The position numbers and the translations under genes were made by a program. A stretch of 36,790 nt of DNA from Prevotella sp. (lineage in GTDB: Bacteria; Bacteroidota; Bacteroidia; Bacteroidales; Bacteroidaceae): positions 1-36,790 of the forward strand of contig JAFUVV010000010.1 in NCBI GenBank assembly GCA_017477435.1, written 5' to 3'. The notes under the pieces were generated by a model. That model did no database searches, was not told the DNA's origin, and worked only from the letters and a program-made list of their open reading frames with translations. Below are positions 1 to 8,852 of the stretch, piece by piece. Every line of letters starts with the position of its first letter. The first letter of the stretch is position 1.

Positions 1-236
1 GGAGCATTCAGGTCGATGATGTTGTCGCTCGATGCTTCGCAGATCCATCCGTAGTTGGATGCTGAGTAAGCCGATCCGAGCAGCATGATGACCTGATCGA
101 GGTTTGTCACCTCCACGCGCTCATCGGGTACCTGGTCGAGGAACTCGTCGGGCTTGACGAGGAAATCGCAACCGGTGGTGAGTGACATCACCAGGATGCC
201 AACAACAAGACTATTGATATATTTAATTGACTTCAT
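1..236 (-). CDS. SusD-like outer-membrane lipoprotein, N-terminal part (cut by window edge)
   Basis: Reading leftward from an ATG at 236, the frame stays open to the window edge (78 codons). It begins with a lipoprotein signal peptide: basic start MKSIKY, a hydrophobic stretch, and a lipobox ending TTGC with the lipidated cysteine at residue 23. The following residues (FLVKPDEFLDQVPDE) are typical of the mature N-terminus of SusD/RagB nutrient-binding proteins, which cap a SusC transporter and bind glycans or peptides at the cell surface. It lies 43 bp downstream of the SusC gene on the same strand, the usual susC-susD order. The substrate cannot be told from this fragment. Confidence 0.85.
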   Translation of the reverse strand, partial: MKSIKYINSLVVGILVMSLTTGCDFLVKPDEFLDQVPDERVEVTNLDQVIMLLGSAYSASNYGWICEASSDNIIDLNA

Positions 237-279
237 AATTTTCAATGTATTTCTTTACGTTTTGTGATTATCAATTAAA

Positions 280-3200
280 TTACATTCCCAAGCGCACTGT
301 GAAAGTGAACTGCTTTGGCATAGGAGTAGCGACACCGCCTGAGTTGACGAATTCCGGATCCTGTCCGTTGAGCTTGTCGTCGGCATAGAGCAGGAAGAGG
401 TTGGTGGCATCGATTTTCAGAGAAGCCGAGCTGAGTCCGAACACTCTGCTGAGCCAGTTGCGTGGGACGTCGTATGTGAGCGAGATGTCCTTCATGCGGA
501 TGAATCCGCCGTCGGCCACGCGGGCTGTAGAGTAGTTGTATGCGTTGTAGGCATAGCTCAGCTGGTTGTTGTTGTAGTACTGACGGCGGCTTGCGATTGC
601 CGGTATCGTCGTGATGTTCTCGTCACCGGGGATCACCCAGCGGTTCTTGAACTCCTTCGGCATTGCCGACATGTCGGAGTAGGCTGCTGCGAACGACGGA
701 TCGAGACGCACCTTGTTTCCGAAGGAGTAGGTCACGAAGATGTTCAGACGCCAGTTCTTGTAGGTGAGCAGGTTGTTGAGTCCACCGGTGATTGTGGGTT
801 CTGTCGGACCTTCATACTTCAGGAAGTCGAGTTTGTCGTACTCTTGGAAGTAGATATTCGTGAGTGTCACGTCGCCGTCTTCGTTGATGAACTGTGGAAT
901 ACCTTCGTCGTTGAGTCCTACGAATGGTATTGAGAACAGTGCCGAAACGGGATATCCCTTACGGAAGTGGTTGCTGCTTGCACCCGACACGAGGTTGATC
1001 ACGTTTGAGCGTGAGAGCAGGTCGGTGATTTCGTTGGCAGCGTAGGAGAATGTGAAGTCGGTGTCCCACTTGAAGTCCTTGCCCTGGATGTTGTGTGTAG
1101 AGAGTGTGAACTCCACGCCGTGAGAGTCCATCGATGCCACGTTGGCGAGCTTGTCGATGTAACCTCCGGCACCCAGTGTCTGGATGTAACCGATGAGGTC
1201 GAAGTTCTTACGCCAGTAGATATCGAAGTTGAGGTTGATTCTGTTCTTCAGGAAACCTGCATCGAGACCGAAGTTGAGCTCGTGTTTCTTCTCGTAGGTG
1301 AGCTCTTTGTTAGCGATGTTGCTGAGCACTGTCACTGTCTCAATCTGGTCTCCCTGCGGACGCCAAGCGTTTGTGGAATAATAGATTGGCATTGCGTTTG
1401 ACACCGACGATGGTCCGCGGTCGGCTGTCAGCGAATAAGATGCGCGGAATGCCAGGTGGGAGATGGCGTCGTGGGTATTCTCCATGAAGCGGCGGAAGAA
1501 GTTCTCCTCGTGTACGTTCCATGTCGGCAGCCAGCGTGAGCTACGTGCACGTCCGAGCTTGTTAGAACCTTCGTAGCGGATTGTTCCGTTGATGACGTAG
1601 CGTCCCTTGTAGGAATAGTTGGCGTTGGCGAAGTAGGCGAGGTTGCGTGTCCACGACTTTGCAAACGACGAGAGCGTTGTTCCTTCTTCCTTTGCCTGCT
1701 TGTAGAACTCCGGTGTGATGGTGACGAGGCGTGCTGCGTCGTAGTCTACTCCGTAGTCGGAGTGGAACATCTGGTCGCGGTCGGTCTTGTTGGCCTCGAT
1801 ACCTCCGAAGAGGTTCATGATGTGTGTGTCGTTCCACACCTTATTATATTGTATGGTACCGCGGAAGTCGTACTGGCGAACCATGTAGTCGTTGCGGGTA
1901 TAGATACCTCCGTGCGGCATCACCGATATCGGGAGTGAGTTCGGTTTGTCGGGATCGGTGTAGAGGTAGGAGTTAGAGTTCTGGATATTCGGGTCGCCTA
2001 CACCTGCGCGATATGCCTCTGCCTGGTTGGAGCGGTTGAGGATGAAGTGCTCCTGTGAGGTCTTCTGTGTGCGGTATGCGGCAAGTCCGTGGATCTCCAT
2101 ACCCATGATTGGTTTCCACGTGAGTTCGCCTTGGAACTTCATATCTGAGATTGAGAGGTCGATGTAGTTGTTCTCAAGCTCGTCGAAGATATTGAACGGA
2201 GCGTAGTTACGTGTGTAGATCTGGGTTGGGTCGAGCGTACGCGATGTGTTCATGGCGTAGCTGAACGGGTTGATGTCGAACGAGCGGTTCACTGCTCCGC
2301 TCACCACGTCGGTTGATCGTGCGAGCGTACCGGGCGCTTTCTGGTCGCGGTAGCTGCCGTTGGTCAGGATAGAGGCGGTGAGGTGCTTCGAGAGGTTGAA
2401 CGATGCGTTCATGTTGGCTGTGTAGCGGTCGACCTTCGAATCCTTTGTCCATCCTGGGTCCGACATTACTGATACCGATCCGTAGAGGCTTGCCTTGTCG
2501 GTACCGGTCGAGATGCTTACGGAGTGGTTCTGCACGATGTTGCTGTTGAAGAGCAGGTCGAACCAGTCGGTGTTGCGGAACTCGGCCTGCTGCAGGTATG
2601 CGTTCATTGCAGCGTCGGTGTAGGGGAGTCCGAACTGTCCGTTTGTCTCGTTGTAGTGTGCAATCTCGGTGTACATCTTTCCGTAGAGTCCTGATGTGCT
2701 TCCGTTGGCGAGTGCCGAGAACTCGAGCCATCCCTTTGCTGCCATCTCTTTGTAGATACCCATCTGCTCTTGTGAGTTGGATACGTTGTAGTTGGCATAG
2801 CTTGGCTTGAGTCGGTGTGTGAACTCACCGGTGTAGTTGATTGTGCTGCGTCCTGCCTTACCTCGCTTTGTCGTTACGACCACGACGCCGGCCATAGCGC
2901 GCGCGCCATAGATAGATGTGGCCGAACCGTCTTTCAGCACTTGGAACGACTCGATGTCGTCGGCGCTCAAGCCGGCAATGGCGTTGGAGATCATCGTCAC
3001 TGCGTCACCCGATGAGAGGTCGTCGGCGCTCACGTCGACCGACTCTTCCTGGATGACACCGTCGATGACCCACAGGGGTTTCGAACTACCGTAGATGGAT
3101 GTAGCACCGCGCACGCGGATCTTCGGGGCCGTACCGAACGTACCCGACACGTTCTGCACGCTGACACCTGCCGCACGTCCTTCAAGGGCGCGGCTGACGT

Positions 3201-3609
3201 CGGCGATACCGCTAAGCTTGGCTTTCTCGGCATCGACCTTCGTGGTGGCACCGGTGTTAAGTCGCTTGTCCACCTTCATCATACCCGTCACGACAACCTC
3301 TTCTATCTGTTGGGCGTCGCTCTCGGGTTCAATCACGATGCGCATGTCTTGCTTGCCGGAAACCTTCACCTCCTTGTATCCGATGTAGGATACTACAATC
3401 GTGGGCTTCTTGGCGCTGGTGGTAACCTTAAAATTACCCTCAATGTCGGTCACTGCTTGGTCTTTAGTGCCTTCCACTCGGATAGTAGCACCGATTACTG
3501 GTTCATCGTCGTCGCCCGAGATGACCGTACCCGAAACCACTGTCTGAGCCATGGCAAGTCCTGCTGTAAGGAACAGGCCGGCAAGAGTTGAAATCAGTCT
3601 TTTTCTCAT
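280..3609 (-). CDS. SusC/RagA-family TonB-dependent outer-membrane receptor
   Basis: This 1,109-residue protein is full length for a SusC-type importer, which moves oligosaccharides or peptides across the outer membrane with energy from TonB. It has a signal peptide (about 1-22, ending AMAQ), a carboxypeptidase-regulatory-like domain (about 23-97), a TonB-box-like EEVVVTGM at 103-110, and a plug domain with the family motifs SSKPLWVIDGV (175-185) and VLKDGSATSIYGARA (224-238). The rest is the beta barrel, ending in the aromatic-rich strand QFTFTVRLGM. It is transcribed from a canonical promoter at 3689-3719 and is followed by the susD-like gene. No anti-sigma factor or glycosidase lies beside it in the window, so the substrate is unknown. 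Confidence 0.95.
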   Translation of the reverse strand: MRKRLISTLAGLFLTAGLAMAQTVVSGTVISGDDDEPVIGATIRVEGTKDQAVTDIEGNFKVTTSAKKPTIVVSYIGYKEVKVSGKQDMRIVIEPESDAQQIEEVVVTGMMKVDKRLNTGATTKVDAEKAKLSGIADVSRALEGRAAGVSVQNVSGTFGTAPKIRVRGATSIYGSSKPLWVIDGVIQEESVDVSADDLSSGDAVTMISNAIAGLSADDIESFQVLKDGSATSIYGARAMAGVVVVTTKRGKAGRSTINYTGEFTHRLKPSYANYNVSNSQEQMGIYKEMAAKGWLEFSALANGSTSGLYGKMYTEIAHYNETNGQFGLPYTDAAMNAYLQQAEFRNTDWFDLLFNSNIVQNHSVSISTGTDKASLYGSVSVMSDPGWTKDSKVDRYTANMNASFNLSKHLTASILTNGSYRDQKAPGTLARSTDVVSGAVNRSFDINPFSYAMNTSRTLDPTQIYTRNYAPFNIFDELENNYIDLSISDMKFQGELTWKPIMGMEIHGLAAYRTQKTSQEHFILNRSNQAEAYRAGVGDPNIQNSNSYLYTDPDKPNSLPISVMPHGGIYTRNDYMVRQYDFRGTIQYNKVWNDTHIMNLFGGIEANKTDRDQMFHSDYGVDYDAARLVTITPEFYKQAKEEGTTLSSFAKSWTRNLAYFANANYSYKGRYVINGTIRYEGSNKLGRARSSRWLPTWNVHEENFFRRFMENTHDAISHLAFRASYSLTADRGPSSVSNAMPIYYSTNAWRPQGDQIETVTVLSNIANKELTYEKKHELNFGLDAGFLKNRINLNFDIYWRKNFDLIGYIQTLGAGGYIDKLANVASMDSHGVEFTLSTHNIQGKDFKWDTDFTFSYAANEITDLLSRSNVINLVSGASSNHFRKGYPVSALFSIPFVGLNDEGIPQFINEDGDVTLTNIYFQEYDKLDFLKYEGPTEPTITGGLNNLLTYKNWRLNIFVTYSFGNKVRLDPSFAAAYSDMSAMPKEFKNRWVIPGDENITTIPAIASRRQYYNNNQLSYAYNAYNYSTARVADGGFIRMKDISLTYDVPRNWLSRVFGLSSASLKIDATNLFLLYADDKLNGQDPEFVNSGGVATPMPKQFTFTVRLGM

Positions 3610-3688
3610 AAGTAGATTTTATATGAATAATATTTTATTTCCCGAAAACATCCGGCACACTTACTATGATGGGGATGCAAATTGCCTG

Positions 3689-3719
3689 CAAAATTACACA
3701 TTTTTTAATAAACAGCAAA
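3689..3719 (-). promoter_or_regulatory. Bacteroidetes-type promoter of the susC gene
   Basis: On the minus strand TTTG (3716-3719) is followed after exactly 19 nt by TAATTTTG (3689-3696), a perfect match to the Bacteroidetes vegetative consensus TTTG-N19-TAnnTTTG. The predicted 5' leader to the ATG at 3609 is about 70 nt. Confidence 0.75.
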
Positions 3720-3923
3720 TATTTTAATAAAAAATCAAGCATTTTGAGCCTAAAATGAGCATTTTTTTAATTTTTATCAAAAATTTCTGACATTTGGTGT
3801 TCATTTTTATTTCACAATGTCATTTTTCCTGTATTGATTGCTGCCATGACGGCCGATGAATCTCGTTTCTTCCAGCTATGCTTTGGGGCTGCCTCGACGG
3901 CGCCTACCATCGCAGATGTCAGG

Positions 3924-4010
3924 AGTACATGGGCTTTGTACTCCGAGTACATGAACGTTGTACTCCAAGTACATGGCCTTTGTACTGCGAGTACAAAAGC
4001 CATGTACTGC
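3924..4010. repeat. Array A: four tandem 22-bp palindromic units (GTACT arms)
   Basis: Four head-to-tail units start at 3924, 3946, 3968 and 3990. Each is a 19-nt palindrome of form AGTACA-N7-TGTACT with a 3-nt linker, giving a 22-nt period. The seven-base cores are TGGGCTT, TGAACGT, TGGCCTT and, in the last unit, the inverted AAAGCCA. The arms are nearly invariant while core and linker vary, so pairing appears to be what is kept. The array is intergenic, between the terminator of the phosphatase gene and the susC promoter about 200 bp away. The rest of the 3610-4158 gap is AT-rich and shows no gene. Confidence 0.9.
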
Positions 4011-4097
4011 TTCCGACTGACGCCATCACGCCCACAGCCCCATCGCATCGCCATGTTCTACAAGCAGCCATAGCGAGAATGGAAAAGCTTAACGGCA

Positions 4098-4140
4098 TAA
4101 AAAACGAGTCCCACAAGCTCTGAAAAGCCTGTGGGACTCG
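4098..4140 (-). terminator. Rho-independent terminator of the phosphatase gene
   Basis: An 11-bp perfect stem, CGAGTCCCACA (4105-4115) pairing with TGTGGGACTCG (4130-4140), is followed on the minus strand by a run of T (4098-4104). It begins 18 bp after the TAG stop at 4159. Confidence 0.9.
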
Positions 4141-4158
4141 CTATTCACTGACGTGAGC

Positions 4159-5070
4159 CTATTTGAACACGTTCATCGGCACTCCGCGCCAGCTCTGCGG
4201 GGTCTCGAGGGCGAGAATCTTTGCCACCGTGGCAGCAACGTCGTACTGAATCATCGTCTCGGTGATTTCTTCACCCTTCTTTATTCCTTTACCCCAGATT
4301 ACGAACGGTGTCTCTATCTCGTAGAGCGAGTCGCCGCCGTGGCCAGTGCCGTTGTGTCCGTGGTCTGAGGTGAGTATTATCACGCTGTCGTCGTAGATAC
4401 CGGCCTCTTTCACTGCCTCAACAATCTGAGCCACCTGTCCGTCGGCATGCTCGAGGGCTGCGTAGTATTCCGGCGTGCCACGACCGAAGGCATGGCCAGC
4501 ATGGTCGATAGCGTCTATGTGGATGAACAGCAGTGCGGGCTTCTTTTCCTTGATATATTTCGTCGATTCTTCGACTATCTTCTCGGGGTTCTCTGATGCA
4601 TGGGCGATGCGCTTATAGTAGCTCAGGCACAGTGTGTCGGCATAGTTGAGGAAGTCTCCCCACTCGCACACCACACCCGTCTCGGCATCGGGATGCTGCT
4701 GGCGCATGAGGTGGAAGAATGTCGGCTGCTCGTTGTGCTCGGTCAGGAAGAGGGGCTTGAACGAAGGATTGGGGTCGTTGCCTGTATAGCCTGACGATTC
4801 GAGAGGTGTGCCGTTCATCTGCGCAGCCCAGTTAGGTCCGCTGTCCGAGGGACGGATAGTTCTCTTGAAGAGAGTGTAGCATCCTTCGGCCATAAACTGG
4901 CGGATGTTCGGTGCTTGGGCACTGTCCATACTGTACGATCCCCAGCCGTCGAGACCAATAATAATCACGTGCTTAGCGATGGCTTTCTTTCCGTTGTTGC
5001 AACTTGTTGCGACAAACATTGCAGCTCCCAATGTGAGAAGAGCTACGATAGATAATAAGATTTTCTTCAT
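4159..5070 (-). CDS. Alkaline-phosphatase-superfamily lipoprotein (phosphodiesterase/pyrophosphatase-like)
   Basis: This 303-residue protein has a lipoprotein signal with cysteine 24 (VATSC), so it is probably membrane-anchored in the periplasm. The alkaline phosphatase/nucleotide pyrophosphatase fold shows in its metal ligands: GLDGWG with Asp41; a PSDSGPNW segment whose Ser77 sits at the nucleophile position; HIDAIDHAGH with Asp186, Asp189, His190 and His193; SDHGHNG with Asp236 and His237; and a final GHGG with His244. It is compact compared with classical PhoA. It probably hydrolyses a phosphate mono- or diester; the substrate is not evident. The gene ends in TAG followed by a strong terminator, so TAG works as a stop here. 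It is a single-gene unit. Confidence 0.88.
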   Translation of the reverse strand: MKKILLSIVALLTLGAAMFVATSCNNGKKAIAKHVIIIGLDGWGSYSMDSAQAPNIRQFMAEGCYTLFKRTIRPSDSGPNWAAQMNGTPLESSGYTGNDPNPSFKPLFLTEHNEQPTFFHLMRQQHPDAETGVVCEWGDFLNYADTLCLSYYKRIAHASENPEKIVEESTKYIKEKKPALLFIHIDAIDHAGHAFGRGTPEYYAALEHADGQVAQIVEAVKEAGIYDDSVIILTSDHGHNGTGHGGDSLYEIETPFVIWGKGIKKGEEITETMIQYDVAATVAKILALETPQSWRGVPMNVFK

Positions 5071-5302
5071 TTTGATTGTTTATGGATGTTGTATAATAAT
5101 GATGATTCCAGGCTTTATTCATCTTTCATTCGTCGGCAAAGATACAGAAAAATGCCGCAACTTGCATTGTTTTCTCGACTATTTTATGAAAAAAAATGTT
5201 GTTGCATGCCTTTTTCTTCGTGCCGTGGTGGCTTTCCGCCATGAGCCGGGTAACAGCCTGCCGCCGCCTGCTTAATGCCTTGCCCCACCCGGCACATCGG
5301 CT

Positions 5303-6199
5303 TCATCCTGCCACTATCCTCTTTTGCTCTTCTATGTACTTCTTCAGTTCGTCGCCGCCGAGCACCTCGATGTCGGAATAGAGACCCATGACGAACCGCC
5401 CGATGCCGAGCAGACTGACAACATCGGTGTCCAACAACCAGTAGGTGTCGTCTTCCCGAGTGATGCAAGGCTCTGAGTCGGGGTGCTCTTCGAGGAGGAT
5501 ATTGAAGGCCAACTGCCCGAGGCGGAGCCTGACAGGGATGCGTTCCTCGCCGCTGAAACCGAACAGATCGGTGAAAATCTCTTTATGAAGGTCTTCGTGC
5601 ACCCAGGGCACGTCGATGATCTCAACCGATTTCATGCGCGACGTCTTGAACGTCTTGTTCATCCGTGTCTTTACCTCGTAGCAACGAACATCGAGTCCTT
5701 CGTTGAACAGGAGAAACGGTTCCACTATCCTGTCGCTTACGCTGTGGCTGTGAGGCGAGGAATATCCGTGGAGCGTGACCATCTTCTTCTGCGCCATGGC
5801 CTGCTTCAATACTTCGACGTTGCGTCCGCGCCGACGTTTCACAGCAGGGCTGGAGATGTCGCCCAGATTGTAGTAGCGTTCGAGTTTCGCCCGTATCGTC
5901 TGCGCCGTGAGGTTCTTCTCGCCGGCGCCGTCGAGCATCCGATGGACGAAGGCTGCCTCTGCCTCGCTGAGCACGATGTTCTCGTGGAGCTGGCGGAAGA
6001 ACGGCGACTGGCGGTCGATACGATATCGGGCGCCGCTCTTATGGAGGATGAAACCGCTGTCGCGAAGGTATTCAAGATAATAGTAGAGGCTCCGACGCGT
6101 TATATCGAGCTTGTCGGCAAGCTGCTGGGCGGTATAGCTCCCGCCGCCGGTGAGAAGGAGAATGAGGTCGAGCTCACGCCCGTATTTGTTCAGACGCAT
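5303..6199 (-). CDS. WYL-domain transcriptional regulator
   Basis: The 298-residue protein begins with a winged helix-turn-helix (about 5-60; QQLADKLDITRRSLYYYLEY is the recognition region). A WYL domain follows at about 128-195, with an aromatic, basic ligand-sensing core (HGYSSPHS, EPFLLFNEGLDVRCYEV, TRMNKTFKTSRM), and a C-terminal dimerisation extension completes it. WYL proteins are DNA-binding regulators whose WYL module senses nucleic acid or nucleotide ligands; many control DNA repair or defence. No defence genes adjoin it here, so its target is unknown. It is transcribed alone, about 230 bp upstream of the phosphatase gene on the same strand. Confidence 0.9.
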   Translation of the reverse strand: MRLNKYGRELDLILLLTGGGSYTAQQLADKLDITRRSLYYYLEYLRDSGFILHKSGARYRIDRQSPFFRQLHENIVLSEAEAAFVHRMLDGAGEKNLTAQTIRAKLERYYNLGDISSPAVKRRRGRNVEVLKQAMAQKKMVTLHGYSSPHSHSVSDRIVEPFLLFNEGLDVRCYEVKTRMNKTFKTSRMKSVEIIDVPWVHEDLHKEIFTDLFGFSGEERIPVRLRLGQLAFNILLEEHPDSEPCITREDDTYWLLDTDVVSLLGIGRFVMGLYSDIEVLGGDELKKYIEEQKRIVAG

Positions 6200-6357
6200 G
6201 GAATATAATTGAAAATTTATAATTGATAATTACGATATGAATTGGCCGATTGGAAACCTAAAAATAAAACCGTCAAAGTATTAAATCGTGAGATTCTTCG
6301 CTTTTCACTTTTCGTTTTTCACTCAGAGTGCAGCGATGTCATCTCTTCTACTTCTTT

Positions 6358-6960
6358 TCAGAAATCGAGAAACAGTTCTTGTGTGCCGAGGAGGTTGTAG
6401 CTCATGCGGTGATATGGCGTGGGTCCGTAGAGGCGTATGGCCTCGCGGTGTTTCTTCGTGGGATAGCCTTTGTTTGATGCCCAGTCGTACTGCGGGTACT
6501 TCTCAGCCAATTCGTTCATGTAGTCGTCGCGGAATGTCTTTGCCAGTATGCTCGCCGCAGCGATAGACTGGTATTTCCCGTCGCCCTTCACCACCGTGGT
6601 GTATGGCAGGTCGTGGTAGGGAGTGAAGCGGTTGCCGTCGACGATGATGGCCTCTGGCCGCACGCTGAGCTGATCCAGTGCGCGGTGCATGGCGAGCAGT
6701 GAGGCCCGCAGGATGTTTATCTTGTCTATCTCCTCCGGCGTTACCACTCCCACTGCCCACGCCCGGGCGTCGGCAACGATCTGCTCGCGAAGGGCATAGC
6801 GCTGCCGCTCGCTGAGCTGCTTGGAGTCGTTGAGCAGGGGGTTGTCGTAGTCGTCGGGCAGTATCACCGCCGCAGCATAGACGCTTCCTGCCAGGCATCC
6901 GCGCCCGGCTTCGTCGCAGCCGGCCTCCGTCAGGCCCATATAAAAGTGGCTTTTAAGCAT
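6358..6960 (-). CDS. rnhB: Ribonuclease HII
   Basis: A 200-residue protein of normal RNase HII length. The first catalytic motif [10 protein letters not shown] places the metal-binding Asp16-Glu17 pair, and the third acidic residue lies in [11 protein letters not shown]. The family signatures SILAKTFRD and the C-terminal [18 protein letters not shown] are present. It cleaves RNA-DNA hybrids and removes misincorporated ribonucleotides in the cytoplasm. The start [10 protein letters not shown] is supported by its position just before the catalytic core; the Met at residue 8 is an alternative. The gene stands alone and is divergent from the small gene at 7096. Confidence 0.97.
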   Translation of the reverse strand: MLKSHFYMGLTEAGCDEAGRGCLAGSVYAAAVILPDDYDNPLLNDSKQLSERQRYALREQIVADARAWAVGVVTPEEIDKINILRASLLAMHRALDQLSVRPEAIIVDGNRFTPYHDLPYTTVVKGDGKYQSIAAASILAKTFRDDYMNELAEKYPQYDWASNKGYPTKKHREAIRLYGPTPYHRMSYNLLGTQELFLDF

Positions 6961-7005
6961 TTTCTTCTATCTAAAATGTGAACAAATCTTAATATTTAAG
7001 CCTTT

Positions 7006-7060
7006 TTAACGAACTATTTTTCAAATTGAAGTATTATTTCCATTTCCAGTGATACGTTTG
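7006..7060 (+). promoter_or_regulatory. Promoter with conserved upstream motif, copy 1
   Basis: TTAACG (7006-7011), 16 nt, GAAGTATTATTTC (7028-7040), then a -7 box TACGTTTG (7053-7060) starting 25 nt after the first G of GAAG. The ATG of the 91-aa gene lies 35 nt downstream. The usual -33 TTTG is absent, so the upstream motif may replace it. Related copies lie near 8746-8800 and 23690-23745. Confidence 0.55.
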
Positions 7061-7095
7061 CATCGTGAAACATAAACGAACAAACAATCATAATT

Positions 7096-7371
7096 ATGGA
7101 AAATAACATCACCATCAGTCGTCATTTCCTCGTGCTCAGCACGATAGTGAACATCGTTTTAAGCAAGGTTTCTGTTCCTGTGGAGGCGCTCCGCAAGTAT
7201 TATTCGTCGGTCCTTGAGCGCGAGATTGACATGCGCCAGACGTGGCTTCTCATCAATGCCCAGGCCGCCTTCGTCTTTGCTGCGCTGCCTGCCGACGGGC
7301 CTCTCGTGTTGCGCATGGCATGCTGCGCGTGGTTCATCCATGCCGTACTGCTCTGCAAGCGGAATATCTGA
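7096..7371 (+). CDS. Small protein of unknown function, 91 aa
   Basis: The frame runs from ATG 7096 to TGA 7371 and is GC-rich like its neighbours. I do not recognise a family. The first 20 residues are moderately hydrophobic (HFLVLSTIVNIVLS); the centre holds a charged segment (EALRKYYSSVLEREIDMRQT); the last 40 residues are hydrophobic (LLINAQAAFVFAALPADG, VLRMACCAWFIHAVLLC) and could form one or two membrane helices before the basic end KRNI. It has its own promoter-like element at 7006-7060 and converges on sufS with only 19 bp between stops. Coding status is supported by promoter placement and by the lack of another frame explaining the interval. Confidence 0.7.
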   Translation: MENNITISRHFLVLSTIVNIVLSKVSVPVEALRKYYSSVLEREIDMRQTWLLINAQAAFVFAALPADGPLVLRMACCAWFIHAVLLCKRNI

Positions 7372-7390
7372 GTCGCCGACGCGGTGAGCA

Positions 7391-8608
7391 TCAGAACATC
7401 TTCCTCACTCGCTCTATTCCCTCCACGAGGACGTCGATCTCCTCGCGGGTGTTGTAGAGAGCCAGCGAGGCACGCACCGTCCCGAGCACCCCGAGGCGTT
7501 CCATGAGCGGCTGGGCACAGTGGTGACCGGTCCTGACGGCAATGCCCAGGCGGTCGAGGAGCGTGCCGAGGTCCATGTGGTGGATATCGCCGACGAGGAA
7601 GCTCACTACTGCATCTTTCTCCGGCTGAGTGCCGAATATGCGCATACCGTCTATGCTACTGAGCTTTTCAGTGGCGTAGGCGGTAAGTTGTTTTTCATAT
7701 TCACGGATGCTTTCAATCCCGATGGAATCGATGAATTTTATCGCTGTGGCGAGTCCGTGGGTGGCTATATAGTCGGGTGTGCCTGCCTCAAACTTGAAGG
7801 GCAGCTGGGCAAACGTGGTCTTCTCCATCGTCACGCTTTCAATCATCTCTCCCCCACCCTGATACGGCGGCATCTGCTCGAGCCATTTCTCCTTACCATA
7901 GAGTACTCCGACGCCCGTGGGACCGTACATCTTATGCCCCGAGAAGGCGAAGAAGTCGCAGTCGAGAGCCTGGACGTCTACTTTCATGTGGGGCACGCTC
8001 TGTGCTCCATCCACCAGCACGGGCACGCCATGGTCGTGGGCCTTGCGGATGATGTCGGCAACGGGATTCACCGTTCCGAGCACATTACTAACGTGGCAGA
8101 GGGAGAGCAAACGTGTCTTCTCGGTGAAAAAATCGTCGATTTCATCGAGAAGAAGCTCCCCGCTGTCGGATATCTTAAGAACCTTGATTTTTATTCCTCG
8201 CCTCTGCTGCTGCAGTTGCCACGGCACGATGTTGGAGTGATGCTCCATCTCGGTGACGATCACCTCGTCGCCCTCCTTCATGAAGGCGTCGCAGAACGAG
8301 CTGGCCACAAGGTTTATGCTCTCCGTTGTGCCGCGCGTGAAGACTATCTCGCTTGTGCTGCGCGCGCCGATGAACTGCCTGACAGCCTCGCGGGCTCCTT
8401 CGTGCAGCTCGGTAGCACGCTGCGAGAGGTAGTGCACACCACGGTGCACATTGGCGTTGGCATTCAGATATTCGTCGCGCATGGCATCGAGCACGCAGAG
8501 GGGCTTCTGCGTCGTGGCGGCATTGTCGAGATACACCAGCCGATGGCCGTACACCTCACGGCCGAGGATGGGAAACTCACTGCGAATCGTCTCTATATCG
8601 TATGTCAT
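7391..8608 (-). CDS. sufS: SufS-type cysteine desulfurase
   Basis: SufS is a PLP enzyme that takes sulfur from cysteine for iron-sulfur cluster assembly on SufBCD. With the start at 8608 (MTYDIETIRSEFPIL) it has 405 residues, normal for the family. It shows the PLP lysine in FSGHKMYGP (Lys226), PLP contacts in the TEMEHHSN segment and VLVDGAQSVPH, and the persulfide-carrying cysteine in RTGHHCAQP (Cys364). The frame is open upstream to 8674, but that ATG falls inside the predicted promoter (8645-8675), so 8608 is preferred. Its partners sufB, sufC and sufD are on the same strand about 15 kb away. No SufE or SufU is seen in the window. Confidence 0.95.
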   Translation of the reverse strand: MTYDIETIRSEFPILGREVYGHRLVYLDNAATTQKPLCVLDAMRDEYLNANANVHRGVHYLSQRATELHEGAREAVRQFIGARSTSEIVFTRGTTESINLVASSFCDAFMKEGDEVIVTEMEHHSNIVPWQLQQQRRGIKIKVLKISDSGELLLDEIDDFFTEKTRLLSLCHVSNVLGTVNPVADIIRKAHDHGVPVLVDGAQSVPHMKVDVQALDCDFFAFSGHKMYGPTGVGVLYGKEKWLEQMPPYQGGGEMIESVTMEKTTFAQLPFKFEAGTPDYIATHGLATAIKFIDSIGIESIREYEKQLTAYATEKLSSIDGMRIFGTQPEKDAVVSFLVGDIHHMDLGTLLDRLGIAVRTGHHCAQPLMERLGVLGTVRASLALYNTREEIDVLVEGIERVRKMF

Positions 8609-8632
8609 AAATGCGGAAATATATAAAAAATG

Positions 8633-8694
8633 GAAATAACGTTGCAAAATTAACTCTTTTGCTCTTAAAGGCAAAAAAAATGCAACGTTATTTC
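8633..8694 (-). promoter_or_regulatory. sufS promoter enclosed by a perfect 14-bp inverted repeat
   Basis: On the minus strand TTTG (8672-8675), 19 nt, TAATTTTG (8645-8652) is a perfect vegetative promoter about 40 nt before the sufS ATG. It is flanked by GAAATAACGTTGCA (8633-8646) and its exact reverse complement TGCAACGTTATTTC (8681-8694). One arm overlaps the end of the -7 box and the other lies just upstream of -33, as expected for paired operators. The arms could also form a hairpin in a transcript started further upstream. Confidence 0.65.
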
Positions 8695-8745
8695 AACGAT
8701 TTATTCACCACAACACAATAATTGGCTTTCATCTCTATTCCGCCA

Positions 8746-8800
8746 CAAAGATACCCGCTGCTATTGAAACAATACTTCAATTATGAAAAAGTTTCGTTAA
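8746..8800 (-). promoter_or_regulatory. Promoter-like element with conserved upstream motif, copy 2
   Basis: Reading the minus strand: TTAACG (8800-8795), 16 nt, GAAGTATTGTTTC (8778-8766), then TATCTTTG (8753-8746), again 25 nt from the first G of GAAG to the -7 box. It points toward sufS and would give a second, longer sufS leader of roughly 130 nt. Confidence 0.5.
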
Positions 8801-8852
8801 TTATAATTAATAAAGACTGTCTTCATTTACCGTATATCACACTCTCTTGTCA

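Noticed and set aside
3924-4010. The 22-bp arrays as CRISPR
   Set aside because: There are no unique spacers; units are contiguous with 3-nt linkers, and no cas genes are present.
7520-8626. Long open frames opposite sufS, GH2, infB and nusA
   Set aside because: They are antisense shadows of well-conserved genes in GC-rich DNA, without their own motifs or promoters.
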